In this document: in pieces, positions 52,304-61,869 of the stretch
Numbering within the stretch: the stretch's first letter is position 1
Layout: each line of letters opens with the position of its first letter
DNA from: Desulfococcus multivorans
GTDB lineage: Bacteria > Desulfobacterota > Desulfobacteria > Desulfobacterales > Desulfococcaceae
Length of the DNA stretch: 64,000 nucleotides
Reading direction: 5' to 3'
Assembly: GCF_001854245.1 (NCBI RefSeq)
Contig: NZ_CP015381.1
Location: 2,143,001 to 2,207,000, forward strand
Position numbers and translations under genes: made by a program
Notes under the pieces: model-generated
What the model saw: the letters and a program-made list of their open reading frames with translations, nothing else
What the model was told of the DNA's origin: nothing
Databases searched by the model: none

Positions 52304-53764
52304 ATGCATAAGCGCTGCCGAAGAACTGAAAATCGAATGGTATCATTGTGGATGGTGGTGATGATCGCGGCTCTCATGGGATTTTACGATGTTGCCCGGG
52401 CGTCAGACTTCCAGGTATTGCAATATCCGGAGCCCCAGACCCTGGATCTCGTGGTGGGGCAGACGATCATTTTGAAAAACAGGGCGCCGGTGCGGTACCG
52501 GAACCTTCGCATCAATATTACGGATCCGAAGATCGCCAAGGCCGACGTGCCCTATTCTCCGGATGAAATACTGATTACCGGAAAAAACATCGGCTCAACC
52601 GACATGAAGCTCTGGCAGGACCAGCGACTGATCGAGGTGTTTCACCTGAATGTAGGCTTTGATGTCTCCCGGCTGAAGCAGAAGCTGAACGCGCTCCTTC
52701 CCCAGGAAAAGGACCTCCAGGTCTTGTCCACCCACGATTCCATCACCCTTGCCGGCAAGGTGTCCAACCTCACCAATTTGACGACTGCGCTTTCTCTGGC
52801 ATCGGCCTACGCCCCGGAGGACAAGATTCACAACATGGCCGAGGTGGGGGGCGTGCACCAGGTCATGCTGGAAGTCCGTGTGGCGGAAATGCAGCGGTCC
52901 ATTGGGCGAGATTTGGGGATAAACTTCACCTATAGCAGGGGAAAGGATTTCTTCGGATCGGCTTTAAGTGCCTTGAACGCATCAGACTTGACAGGCTTGA
53001 ACGGTTTACTTGAAGGTAACAGCGGTAGCGGCAACGTTTTTTCACAGGCTGTGAGTACAATTTTAAGGTTCAGTTCCGGTGACTCTTTATGGACCTTTTT
53101 TTTCGATGTTTTGAAAAGCGAAGGACTGGCCAAAATTCTTGCCGAACCCACATTAATGGCCTTGAGCGGCCAGACCGCCACCTTCAGGGTCGGCGGTGAA
53201 TTTCCCTATCCCGTTCAAGATGATGACGGCATCACGATCGAGTTCCGGCCATACGGCGTGGGCCTCAATTTCACGCCCACGGTGATGAGCCAGGACAAGA
53301 TCGGGATCCAGGTGGCGCCAAGTGTGTCCGAACTTGATTTTGCCAATGCAGTTCAGGTGGGGGGTGTCTTTGTACCGGCTCTTACCACGCGCGAAGCCTC
53401 CACCACCATCGAACTGGGCGACGGGGAAAGCTTCGCCATCGCCGGTCTGCTCCAGGACAACGTCCGAAACGCCGTATCCAAGTACCCGATCCTGGGGGAT
53501 ATCCCGGTTTTGGGAGCCCTGTTCAGGAGCCAGCAGTTCCAGAAGAACAAGACCGAGCTGGTGATCATCGTGACCCCTCACATTGTCAAACCCATTCAGC
53601 AGGGCAACCCGCGTCTGCCCACGGACTTTTTCAACGAACCGGACGACGCCGAGTTCTATCTCCTGGGGGCGATGGAGGGATTTGCACGACGGCCCGTCGC
53701 CGGTGTGGGGGAGGGGACCCTGGAAGGCAGTTTCGGCCACGGCATCCCGAGTGTGGGTGAGTGA
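52304..53764 (+). CDS. cpaC: Tad pilus secretin CpaC/RcpA
   Basis: This 486-residue outer-membrane secretin has a signal peptide ending near 'VARAS' (residue 34). An N-terminal pilus-assembly domain ('DLVVGQTIILKNRAPVRYRNLRINITDPKIAKA') is followed by a BON-like segment ('LNALLPQEKDLQVLSTHDSITLAGKVSN'). The secretin domain has 'EVGGVHQVMLEVRVAEMQRSIGRDLGINF', 'LTTREASTTIELGDGESFAIAGLL' and 'DIPVLGALFRSQQFQKNKTELVIIVTPHIVKP'. It forms the pilus exit channel. It follows cpaB by 17 bp. Confidence 0.92.
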   Translation: MHKRCRRTENRMVSLWMVVMIAALMGFYDVARASDFQVLQYPEPQTLDLVVGQTIILKNRAPVRYRNLRINITDPKIAKADVPYSPDEILITGKNIGSTDMKLWQDQRLIEVFHLNVGFDVSRLKQKLNALLPQEKDLQVLSTHDSITLAGKVSNLTNLTTALSLASAYAPEDKIHNMAEVGGVHQVMLEVRVAEMQRSIGRDLGINFTYSRGKDFFGSALSALNASDLTGLNGLLEGNSGSGNVFSQAVSTILRFSSGDSLWTFFFDVLKSEGLAKILAEPTLMALSGQTATFRVGGEFPYPVQDDDGITIEFRPYGVGLNFTPTVMSQDKIGIQVAPSVSELDFANAVQVGGVFVPALTTREASTTIELGDGESFAIAGLLQDNVRNAVSKYPILGDIPVLGALFRSQQFQKNKTELVIIVTPHIVKPIQQGNPRLPTDFFNEPDDAEFYLLGAMEGFARRPVAGVGEGTLEGSFGHGIPSVGE

Positions 53765-53802
53765 CGTCAATTTTTGAATGCGATAACCACAGGAGAAGCC
53801 AG

Positions 53803-54078
53803 ATGAAAAAACGGATCGGAACCATCGGGATGATCGCGCTTGCCGCCGTGATCTGTATGGGTTGTGCTCAGTTCTACAGTACGCCTCTTGAGGAGAACTG
53901 GGGGCAGGCTTACCATTCGACCCTCCAGTCGCAGAAGGTCTATCCTCAAAAACCCGCGCCGACAGCGTCGGTCGAAGGACATGACGGCGTGGCTGCCGCG
54001 ACCGCCAAGGCAAAATATCGCGACAGCTTCAAAAAGGCCGTTCCCCCGCCGGTTTACAATATCAGCTTCGGGCTTTGA
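53803..54078 (+). CDS. Small Tad-cluster lipoprotein
   Basis: This 91-residue protein has a lipoprotein signal peptide ending in the lipobox 'ICMGC' and a short mature part of 70 residues ('FYSTPLEENWGQAYHSTLQSQKVYPQKPAPTAS'). It is 38 bp after cpaC and in the same operon. Its place matches the small accessory lipoprotein CpaD/RcpB-like slot between secretin and CpaE, but it is much shorter and the sequence has no recognisable CpaD domain. Function is unknown; possibly secretin targeting. Confidence 0.75.
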   Translation: MKKRIGTIGMIALAAVICMGCAQFYSTPLEENWGQAYHSTLQSQKVYPQKPAPTASVEGHDGVAAATAKAKYRDSFKKAVPPPVYNISFGL

Positions 54079-54194
54079 TCCGGAGAGGCGCTGCATCAAA
54101 ACGGGTAACAAGACAGCCGTGGATACGGAGACAATTGTACGGTACGCTTAGTCTCGCTGAAAAAGCGGCTTTTGGAAGATGATGAAGAGGCATT

Positions 54195-55361
54195 ATGGCG
54201 ATTCAGATGATAAAGGTAAGCATCGAGGCCAAGGACCCGGGTGTCGGCGAGACGTTTGTCAAGCTCGTCCAACTGATCGGGGGCATGGAAATTCTGTATC
54301 CCGGCGACGTTGTTCGGCCGGATCTGTTGATCTTCGAGCTCGGGGACGACGTTGACGAGGAATTCAAGGCCATCCGGACCCTCAGGGAGGCCGGGGCCGT
54401 GGGGGATTTTTTTCTGACCTCCGGCAACACCGACCCCGATATTCTGATGAAAGCCATCAAGGCCGGCGTCACCGAATTCTTCTCCCAGCCGCTGGTTGAA
54501 GAGGAAGTTCTCGAATCCCTGCGAAAGTTCAAGCGCAAATTTTCCGAAAAATCGCGCCATGAGATCCAGAAGGCCGGCAAGATCTTTCACGTTCTCGGCG
54601 GAAAGGGCGGCGTGGGCACCACCACCGTGGCGGTAAACCTGGCGGTAAGCCTGGCGGAACAGGAAGAGAATCCCTCCGTCGTTCTGGTGGACCTCAACAT
54701 GCTTTACGGCGAAGTCCCGCTGTTTCTCTCCTTTGAACCGCTCCACGACTGGAGCACCATATCCAAGAACATCTCGCGCCTGGACGCCACCTACATGATG
54801 GACATCCTTTCCGCTCCCTACCACGGCATCCGGGTCCTGCCGGCCCCCAACCATCTGAACGGCTACTACAAGCCCACGGCGGACATCATCGGCCACCTCC
54901 TGGAGTTCATGCGGGGGATGTTCGATTATGTCGTGGTGGACGGGGGGCAGTCCCTCACCGACATTTCCCTCAAGGGGATCGAGATCTGCGATGATGTCCT
55001 TCTCGTTTCCGTCCTGAGCCTGCCCTGTCTCGCCAACACCAACAAGATCTTCAAGTCCTTCACGGACCTGGGGTATTTCCCCAGGGACCGGGTCAAGATC
55101 ATCATCAACCGCTACATGAAGAACTCCGACATCTCCATCAAGGACGCCGAGGACAGCATCGACCAGAAGATCTTCTGGACCATACCCAACGACTACCACA
55201 CCACCATGGCCGCCATCAACCAGGGCAAGCCGCTCAAGGCCCTGGAGCCGAAAGGGATCATCACCAAGAATTTCAAGATGCTGGCGGATCGATTATGTCA
55301 GAAGGAGGAACTCCCGGTCCGAAAAGAAAAAAAACGCTGGTGGGGCCTGTCCGCGAATTGA
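54195..55361 (+). CDS. cpaE: Tad localisation protein CpaE/TadZ
   Basis: This 388-residue protein has an atypical receiver-like N-domain (residues 1-110) and a MinD/ParA-type ATPase (from about 130) with deviant Walker A 'GGKGGVGTTTVAVNLA', 'VVLVDLNMLYGEVPLFL' and 'DYVVVDGGQSLTDISLKG'. The receiver lacks the phospho-Asp in its usual setting, as in other TadZ. It localises the Tad machine in the cell. It follows the small lipoprotein by 117 bp. Confidence 0.9.
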   Translation: MAIQMIKVSIEAKDPGVGETFVKLVQLIGGMEILYPGDVVRPDLLIFELGDDVDEEFKAIRTLREAGAVGDFFLTSGNTDPDILMKAIKAGVTEFFSQPLVEEEVLESLRKFKRKFSEKSRHEIQKAGKIFHVLGGKGGVGTTTVAVNLAVSLAEQEENPSVVLVDLNMLYGEVPLFLSFEPLHDWSTISKNISRLDATYMMDILSAPYHGIRVLPAPNHLNGYYKPTADIIGHLLEFMRGMFDYVVVDGGQSLTDISLKGIEICDDVLLVSVLSLPCLANTNKIFKSFTDLGYFPRDRVKIIINRYMKNSDISIKDAEDSIDQKIFWTIPNDYHTTMAAINQGKPLKALEPKGIITKNFKMLADRLCQKEELPVRKEKKRWWGLSAN

Positions 55362-55396
55362 CGTGATCACCTGAACCCATAACGGGGGAAAACCTT

Positions 55397-56794
55397 ATGA
55401 GATTGACCGATTTTGCACGAAGACTCGAAAAGCAGCCGAAACAGCCGCAGCAGCAGGCACTGCAGACATTGGAACCCAAGCCCCCGGCACCGGCCCCCAA
55501 ACCGATCATTCCGGAAGAATACTTTGAACTGAAAACCCGGATCCACGACCGCCTGCTGGACCGGATCGATCTTTCGGTCATCGAAAACGTCGAAAAAAAT
55601 GTTCTCAAGGCCAAGCTGCGGTCCGTCATCGAGGAGCTGGTCCGGGAGGATGGTGCCGGCGTTCCCCTCAATTTTGCCGAACGGGAGCGGCTTTTTCAGG
55701 AGATTCAGGACGAAGTCATCGGCCTCGGCCCCCTCGAGCCGTTTCTGCAGGACCCCACGGTTTCCGACATTCTGGTGAACACCTACGAGCGGATCTATGT
55801 TGAGCGTTTCGGCAAGCTCGAACCTTCCGACGCGCGCTTCAAGGACAACGACCACCTGAAGCGGATCATCGACAAGATCGTGTCGGCGGTGGGGCGTCGC
55901 ATCGACGAATCCTCCCCCATGGTGGACGCCCGGCTGCCGGATGGATCCCGGGTCAACGCCATTATCCCCCCGCTGGCCATCGACGGACCGATCCTCTCCA
56001 TCCGCCGGTTTTCCGTGGACCCGCTGGAGATGAACGACCTGCTCTCCTACAAGACCCTGACGCCCCAGATCGCCGAGATTCTGCAGGCATGCGTCAGGGC
56101 AAAACTCAACATCCTGATCTCCGGCGGCACCGGCAGCGGCAAAACCACCACCCTCAATGTGCTCTCCCGCTACATCCCGAAGAATGAACGGATCGTCACC
56201 ATCGAAGACTCGGCCGAGCTGCAGCTCAAGCAGGATCATGTCGTCCGGCTGGAGACCCGGCCCCCCAACATCGAGGGCAAGGGCGAGGTGACCCAGCGGG
56301 ACCTGGTGAAGAACGCCCTCCGGATGCGGCCGGATCGCATCGTTCTCGGGGAGGTGCGGAGCAGCGAGGCTTTCGATATGCTCCAGGCCATGAACACGGG
56401 CCACGAAGGGTCTCTCACGACCATCCATGCCAACACCCCCCGGGACGCCCTCATGCGGCTGGAGAGCATGGTAGCCATGGCCAACTTCGACATCCCCAGC
56501 GAGTTCATGCGGCGGTTCATCAGTTCCGCCATCAACGTCATCATCCAGCTGACCCGTTTCTCGGACGGCACCCGGCGGTTGACCAATTTTCAGGAAATCA
56601 CCGGCATGGAGGGTAACGTCATCACCCTTCAGGAGATTTTTTCGTTCCAGCAGACCGGGCTGGACGACAAAGGGGGGGTCCGCGGCTGCTTCCGTTTCCA
56701 CGGCATCCGGCCGAGATTCGTGGAAAAATTCAGTGCCATCGGCATCAACCTCTCGCAGGATCTTTTCGATCCCAATCGATCCATCGAGATTTGA
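55397..56794 (+). CDS. cpaF: Tad pilus ATPase CpaF/TadA
   Basis: This 465-residue cytosolic hexameric ATPase powers pilus extrusion. Motifs: Walker A '[14 protein letters not shown]', Asp box '[11 protein letters not shown]', Walker B '[39 protein letters not shown]' and the His box within it. A proline- and glutamine-rich N-terminus (residues 12-40) precedes the CpaF N-terminal three-helix domain. The AGATT-rich start follows a GGGGGAAAACC site. Confidence 0.93.
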   Translation: MRLTDFARRLEKQPKQPQQQALQTLEPKPPAPAPKPIIPEEYFELKTRIHDRLLDRIDLSVIENVEKNVLKAKLRSVIEELVREDGAGVPLNFAERERLFQEIQDEVIGLGPLEPFLQDPTVSDILVNTYERIYVERFGKLEPSDARFKDNDHLKRIIDKIVSAVGRRIDESSPMVDARLPDGSRVNAIIPPLAIDGPILSIRRFSVDPLEMNDLLSYKTLTPQIAEILQACVRAKLNILISGGTGSGKTTTLNVLSRYIPKNERIVTIEDSAELQLKQDHVVRLETRPPNIEGKGEVTQRDLVKNALRMRPDRIVLGEVRSSEAFDMLQAMNTGHEGSLTTIHANTPRDALMRLESMVAMANFDIPSEFMRRFISSAINVIIQLTRFSDGTRRLTNFQEITGMEGNVITLQEIFSFQQTGLDDKGGVRGCFRFHGIRPRFVEKFSAIGINLSQDLFDPNRSIEI

Positions 56795-56803
56795 GGACGG
56801 AGT

Positions 56804-57778
56804 ATGGATTTGAATGATCTGATGATTCCTGGAATAATTTTCGTCGCCTTGTTCGCCGTGGCCTGGTTGTTGTTTTATTCTATAAACCTTTTCCTGCACG
56901 CTGATCAGGCAAACGTCAAGAAACGGTTGGCGAACTACTCTCAGACCCATTACGGCGCTACGGACGATATCCTGAAAAAGAGACGGAAATTGAGCGATAT
57001 TCCGTTACTGAATTTCATCCTCCGCATACTGCCGTTATTTGATGCAATGGATGATCTGGTTTGTCAGGCGAAAACATCCTATCCGCTGGGTTTCTATCTG
57101 CTTCAATCCGCTTTGTTGGGTATGTCGGGCTATGTCGTAGGTATCCTGATCGGCGCTCGACCGGCCTTGGCGGTATTGCTGGCTCTGGTTCTGATGGTAT
57201 CGCCATTTATGTATTTGAAAGTGAAAAAGAATGCCCGCCTGAAAAAATTCAGGCAACAGCTTCCCGAAGGGCTGGATCTCATTGCCAGGGCTCTTCGGGC
57301 CGGACACGCCTTTTCCAACGGTTTGAAGCTGGCCTCGGAGGAATTCGACGACCCTTTGGGCACTGAATTCAAGGAGACCATCGAAGAAATCAATTATGGC
57401 CTCAGCACGGCTGAAGCCCTTAAAAACCTTGCCAGGCGAGTGGACTGCGAGGATCTAAGGTTTTTTGTCATCGCTGTCATTTTGCAGCAGGAGTCCGGAG
57501 GCAATCTTTCTGAACTCATTGAAAACATTACGCGACTCATACGCGAGAGGTTCAAGTTTTACGATAAGGTGCAGGCACTTACGGCGGAAGGGCGGCTATC
57601 CGGACTCATCATCGGCATTACACCGTTTTTTTTGTTCTCCTATTTCTACTACATGAATCCGGATTATCTCGAATTGATTCTGACCCGCGATATCGGCAGA
57701 TTGATGCTGATCGTTTCCGGCGTTATGCTGCTGATTGGGTTATGGATCATCAAAAAAATCGTCGATATTGAAGTATAA
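56804..57778 (+). CDS. tadB: Tad inner-membrane platform protein TadB
   Basis: This 324-residue protein has T2SSF-type cytosolic helices ('LPEGLDLIARALRAGHAFSNGLKLASEEFDDPLGTEF', 'DLRFFVIAVILQQESGGNLSELIENITRLIRERFKFYDKVQALTAEGRLSGLIIG') and about four membrane segments. It forms the inner-membrane platform with TadC. It starts 9 bp after cpaF. Confidence 0.92.
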   Translation: MDLNDLMIPGIIFVALFAVAWLLFYSINLFLHADQANVKKRLANYSQTHYGATDDILKKRRKLSDIPLLNFILRILPLFDAMDDLVCQAKTSYPLGFYLLQSALLGMSGYVVGILIGARPALAVLLALVLMVSPFMYLKVKKNARLKKFRQQLPEGLDLIARALRAGHAFSNGLKLASEEFDDPLGTEFKETIEEINYGLSTAEALKNLARRVDCEDLRFFVIAVILQQESGGNLSELIENITRLIRERFKFYDKVQALTAEGRLSGLIIGITPFFLFSYFYYMNPDYLELILTRDIGRLMLIVSGVMLLIGLWIIKKIVDIEV

Positions 57779-57793
57779 AAGAGAGAGGCCAAG

Positions 57794-58782
57794 ATGACAT
57801 CCCTGTTTGATATGCCGGTTCTGGCATCGGCAATTGTCTTTATCGCCATTTTTCTCCTTCTTTTTGGAATTTACCAGATTTTTCAGATTATTGCACAGAA
57901 AGGTAAAGTCATCGAAAAAATTCGTTCGGCTGGAGAAAGTGTCGGATCCTCTCAAGACGAGATGTATCTTACCCTATTCCCAAACCAATCCGGAAATAAG
58001 TTTCAGAGCTTTTTTCACGTGTTGGGTTTCGTGGGTAAACGGGTGGTTGGAGAGAAAACAGACGAATACGCCCCTTCACGGATCAAATTTTTCAATGCCG
58101 GCATTCGGAGAACAAACGCCGCATCGATATTCTGGGGGGCAAAGATCGTTTGTTCCGTTGGGTTGATGTTGCTGTTTTTATTCACTCAAATGACTTTTTT
58201 ACCGGGTTGTCCTTTACATGGATCATGATGGTATGCGTTTCTCTGGCCTATGTAGGTCTGTATCTCCCTGAGATTTGGATCGATTTGAAGATAACAAAGA
58301 GAAAGGACTTGATAGCCAAAGGGCTTCCGGACGCCCTGGACCTGATGGTGGTCTGCGTGGAGGCCGGCATGGATCTCAATGCTGCGATGAACAAGGTCGC
58401 CGAGGAGATTCACCTGACCTGCCCCCCGCTCAGCGAAGAACTCAGAATGATGAGTCTGGAGATGCGGGCAGGAAAATCACGGCAGAAAGCGCTCAGGAAT
58501 CTCGGGATGCGCGTCGGGTTAAGTGCAATGGACAACCTCGTGACCATGCTCATTCAGACCGACAAATTCGGCACCAGTTCCGCCCAGGCCCTCCGCGTCT
58601 ATTCAGACACCTTCCGGACAAAGCGATTTGCCGTTGCCGAGGAAAAGGCGGCCAAGCTCGGCGTGAAGATCCTGTTTCCACTGATTTTTTTCATCATGCC
58701 GGCAACATTCGTTATTCTTGTAGGTCCGGGATTGATCAGGATTTATGAAACTCTTGGAACCAGTGTCAGGCCGATGCCATGA
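57794..58782 (+). CDS. tadC: Tad platform protein TadC, split by a frameshift
   Basis: The first frame (57794-58228) gives 135 family-like residues, then leaves the family and stops. The second frame (in use to 58782) carries the rest: 'YVGLYLPEIWIDLKITKRKDLIAKGLPDALDLMVVCVEAGMDLNAAMNKVAEE', then the 'FPLIFFIMPATFVILVGPGL' end. The frames meet at a six-T run (58195-58200), where T TTT TTA in the first frame is a -1 slippery heptamer. A shift there would give a single ~329-residue protein of normal TadC length. The last codons overlap the tadD start (ATGA). Confidence 0.8.
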
Positions 58783-59783
58783 AAAAAATACGCTCCCGTT
58801 TCTGTTTCAATATCGTTTTTATCGGCATGCTCTGTATAATATCCGGGTGCGCCAACGATCCCTCAATTTCCGGCGTCAAACCCACCCCCTATCAACTGGC
58901 GGCGACCGAGGCCCTTTCGGAGCCCGACCCGGCTGATATGGAAACCGTTGCCAATCTTTCGCCCCAGGAGCTGGAGGAGCGGGGGGACGCTGAATACCGT
59001 CGGAACAACCTGCCCATGGCCGTGGTCCGATACGAACAGGCCCTTCGGAAATCTCCCAACCGTATCTCCGCCCATTACAAAAAAGGGGTGGCCCTGGCGG
59101 CGGGCAATGCGAACACCGAGGCTATCCAGGCTTTTCAGGCGGTCATCGACCGGGATCCGGGGCATGCTCTTGCCTATCAGGGCCTGGGAAGGGCCTGTTT
59201 TCTTCAAAAAGAATACCCGAAGGCTGAAAAAGCCTTCAAGACGGCTGTTTTTCTGAATCCCGACCTCTGGAAATCCCACAATTTCCTGGGCATCATCAGC
59301 GATTATTCAGGACGCTACAACGACGCCGTCACCCACTACCTGGCCGCCGTCCGCCTCAAGCCTGACGAAGGCATGCTCTACAACAACCTCGGGGTCGCCC
59401 AGACCATGACCGGCCAACATGACGCGGCAGTGCAATCCTTCAACAAGGCCCGGGCCGCCGGGTACACCCATCCAAAGCTCTACAACAACCTCGGCATGGC
59501 CCTCGCCAATGCCGGCCGCTACGATGAGGCCCTCCAGGCATTTACCCAAAGCGGCGGCGCGGCCCAGGCATACAACAATATGGGATGCGTCTATCTGAGC
59601 CGAGGCCGGAAAGGCGAGGCGATCCAATGCTTTGAAACGGCGATCCGGCTCAACCCGGATTTCTACGAAACCGCTGCCGAGAATTTGCGGAGGGCGAAGA
59701 GCGCTCAGACAGCGCCTTCCCCGGCAACGCCGGCCTTGAAAAGCCCGCCTCAAACTCTTCTGAAACCCATGGAGATCGATTGA
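58779..59783 (+). CDS. tadD: Tad-cluster TPR lipoprotein (TadD)
   Basis: This 334-residue lipoprotein has the lipobox 'CIISGC' and six or more tetratricopeptide repeats from about residue 65: 'ELEERGDAEYRRNNLPMAVVRYEQALRKSPNRISAHYKKGVALA', 'ALAYQGLGRACFLQKEYPKAEKAF', 'NNLGVAQTMTGQHDAAVQSFNKARAAG', ending in a P-rich tail. TadD is required for Flp pilus secretin stability in other bacteria. It is translationally coupled to tadC and is the last gene of the operon. No TadE, TadF or TadG pseudopilins are found. Confidence 0.85.
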   Translation: MKKIRSRFCFNIVFIGMLCIISGCANDPSISGVKPTPYQLAATEALSEPDPADMETVANLSPQELEERGDAEYRRNNLPMAVVRYEQALRKSPNRISAHYKKGVALAAGNANTEAIQAFQAVIDRDPGHALAYQGLGRACFLQKEYPKAEKAFKTAVFLNPDLWKSHNFLGIISDYSGRYNDAVTHYLAAVRLKPDEGMLYNNLGVAQTMTGQHDAAVQSFNKARAAGYTHPKLYNNLGMALANAGRYDEALQAFTQSGGAAQAYNNMGCVYLSRGRKGEAIQCFETAIRLNPDFYETAAENLRRAKSAQTAPSPATPALKSPPQTLLKPMEID

Positions 59784-59828
59784 TTCGCGACAAATTGTGA
59801 ATAAACGGGAGGTTCGATCTCCGTGCCG

Positions 59829-60026
59829 TCAGAATGGCCGATGAAAAAATCCGGTGGTGTAGAGGTACAGACCCAGCACGATGCAAAAGACGATGAAAGC
59901 GCCGACGATCTGTTTCAGCCAATAGCCGATGGTGACGGCCACAATGCCGAACAGCATGAAAAAGGCCTTGGTCTGGAGGGTGTCGGGGAAACGGACGTAA
60001 AGATCGCTGAAGAGGTTTGACAGCAT
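59829..60026 (-). CDS. Small membrane protein of unknown function
   Basis: This 65-residue protein read from ATG 60026 ('LSNLFSDLYVRFPDTLQTKAFFMLFGIVAVTIGYWLKQIVGAFIVFCIVLGLYLYTTGFF') has two hydrophobic segments. A longer frame to 60161 exists, but this ATG was preferred because it has an AGGG-type site and because the upstream part does not look like coding. It converges on tadD. The gene call is uncertain. Confidence 0.4.
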   Translation of the reverse strand: MLSNLFSDLYVRFPDTLQTKAFFMLFGIVAVTIGYWLKQIVGAFIVFCIVLGLYLYTTGFFHRPF

Positions 60027-60185
60027 TTCAATTGCCCTGTGCTTGGGGTGAGCGCGGATGGTTCGATGATTTCCAACAAGATACCACAGCCGATTCACGG
60101 CTGTAATTATGCATAAAATCAGGCTGAAGTCCACCATTCTTTCAAAAACGATACGCAACATACTACAGCGACGTTTATGACAATG

Positions 60186-60276
60186 ATCGGAAAGCGGCTG
60201 CAGGCTGAAAGGAATACAGGCATCGTTTGGCGCGAACGCACCCCTTCAGCCTTCAGTCTTCAGCCTTCAGTCTCTA
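60186..60276. repeat. Heptamer repeat with inverted arms
   Basis: 'ctgcaggctgaaagg' at the left and 'gcaccccttcagccttcagtcttcagccttcagtc' at the right are members of the CTGAAGR family in inverted orientation, with a 'cgcgaacgcacc' linker. It fills the spacer between the small membrane gene and the MshEN-AAA gene. Confidence 0.6.
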
Positions 60277-60362
60277 TAAACCGTACGAAGCGCCGGCCGG
60301 ACCCCCCATGTACCGGCCCATAAATACCGAAAGTTGAATCCGAAAATAGAAGGAGAGGAGAT

Positions 60363-61775
60363 ATGAAAAAGGTTTTGGGGAAGCGGCTGTTGGAGGAAGG
60401 ACTTGTCACCGGCGCCGATCTTCAGGCGGCCCTTGACCGCATGCGCACCTACGGCGGACGGCTGGGCAGCAACCTGGTCGCCCTCGGGCGGATCACCGAG
60501 GCGGACCTGGCCCGTTTTTTCGATTTTACCCCAAAACCGCCCAGGAAACCGGCTGAAACCCATCTGGATGAAAACGTCCTCAGGGACCTGGTGTTGAAGC
60601 ACGCCCTGATGACCAAGAAGTTTTCCATCCAGAGCATGGTGGGCAGGACCAAGCTTCACGCGAACGTCATCGCCGAGATTGTCGGCGCCCTGAAAAATGA
60701 CGGGTTGATCGAAATCGCCAAAGGCAACACCTCGTTTTCCACGATGCTCTACGAATACAACATCACCGAAGTGGGGCTTCACATGGCCAACGGCCTTATG
60801 GAGGAGTGCCGGTACGTTGGGCCGGCCCCGGTTTCCCTGGAAGACTATCGCGAGGCCGTGGAAATCCAGACCATCAAGAGCCTCGACGTGACCGAGGCGG
60901 ATATCCGGAAATCCTTCTCGGACATCGTCGTGAGCGAGACCATGTTTCAGCGGCTCGGGGCGGCCATCAATTCCGGCAAGCCCATTTTCCTGTACGGTCC
61001 GGCCGGCGGCGGCAAGACGACCATCGCGGAGTGCATCGGCAGGAGCCTGCCCGGAGAGATCTATATCCCGTATGCCCTGCTGGTGGGCGGGCAGATCATC
61101 GTCGTGTATGACCAGGTCAGCCATGAGGCCGTCCCACAGCCCAAAAAGGACGACGATGAGGGCCACGATCAGCGGTGGATTCGTGTCAAGCGGCCGATTG
61201 TCATGGCCGGCGGCGAGATGACCCTGAAAACCCTCGACCTGGAGTTCAACCCGAATTCAAAATACTATGAAGCGCCGTTGCAGGTGAAGGCCGGCAACGG
61301 TATATTCGTTGTCGACGATTTCGGCCGTCAGCTCATCGATCCCCAGAGCCTGCTGAACCGGTGGATTGTTCCCCTGGATCGTCGGGTGGACTTCCTCTCG
61401 CTTCACACCGGCATGAAATTCGAGATCCCCTTTGATCAACTGGTTATCTTCGCCACCAACCTCGAGCCTGAAAAACTGGCGGACGAAGCCTTTCTGAGGC
61501 GTCTGCGCTACAAGATCAAGATCAACTATCCTACCCCCAGGGAATATCGGCAAATCTTCGAGGCGGTCTGCGATGCCAACCGGCTGCCTCTGGACGAGGA
61601 GGTCTTCGACTACCTCATCCGAAAATACGACGACGCCGGCATCAAGCCCATTGGTTGTCATCCCCGGGATCTGGTGGATCACATGATCGACGAGGCCTAT
61701 TTCAAGCGGAAACCGCCGGCTATCACCAGGGCAGCCATAGACTTCGCCTGGATGAATTATTTTGTCGATCTGTAG
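60363..61775 (+). CDS. AAA-family ATPase with MshEN-type N-terminal domain
   Basis: This 470-residue cytosolic protein starts with an MshEN/GSPII_E-N-like segment ('LGKRLLEEGLVTGADLQAALDRMRTYGGRLGSNLVALGRITEADLARFF'), a domain that binds c-di-GMP in some pilus ATPases. The AAA part has Walker A 'GPAGGGKTT' (212-220), Walker B 'IFVVDDFGRQ' (near 316), sensor 'LVIFATNLEP' and 'DEAFLRRLRYKIKI' as the arginine finger region. It resembles stand-alone AAA proteins seen beside Tad loci in deltaproteobacteria. It starts 580 bp after tadD and seems an accessory of pilus function. AAGGAGAGGAG precedes the ATG. Confidence 0.82.
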   Translation: MKKVLGKRLLEEGLVTGADLQAALDRMRTYGGRLGSNLVALGRITEADLARFFDFTPKPPRKPAETHLDENVLRDLVLKHALMTKKFSIQSMVGRTKLHANVIAEIVGALKNDGLIEIAKGNTSFSTMLYEYNITEVGLHMANGLMEECRYVGPAPVSLEDYREAVEIQTIKSLDVTEADIRKSFSDIVVSETMFQRLGAAINSGKPIFLYGPAGGGKTTIAECIGRSLPGEIYIPYALLVGGQIIVVYDQVSHEAVPQPKKDDDEGHDQRWIRVKRPIVMAGGEMTLKTLDLEFNPNSKYYEAPLQVKAGNGIFVVDDFGRQLIDPQSLLNRWIVPLDRRVDFLSLHTGMKFEIPFDQLVIFATNLEPEKLADEAFLRRLRYKIKINYPTPREYRQIFEAVCDANRLPLDEEVFDYLIRKYDDAGIKPIGCHPRDLVDHMIDEAYFKRKPPAITRAAIDFAWMNYFVDL

Positions 61776-61869
61776 GAGAAATCTCCGACGAAATGTGATA
61801 TGAGCAAAAAATTGGCTATAACCGAGTTCATGAAAGTGGATGACCTCAATCGCTAAAGGAACAATTCCC

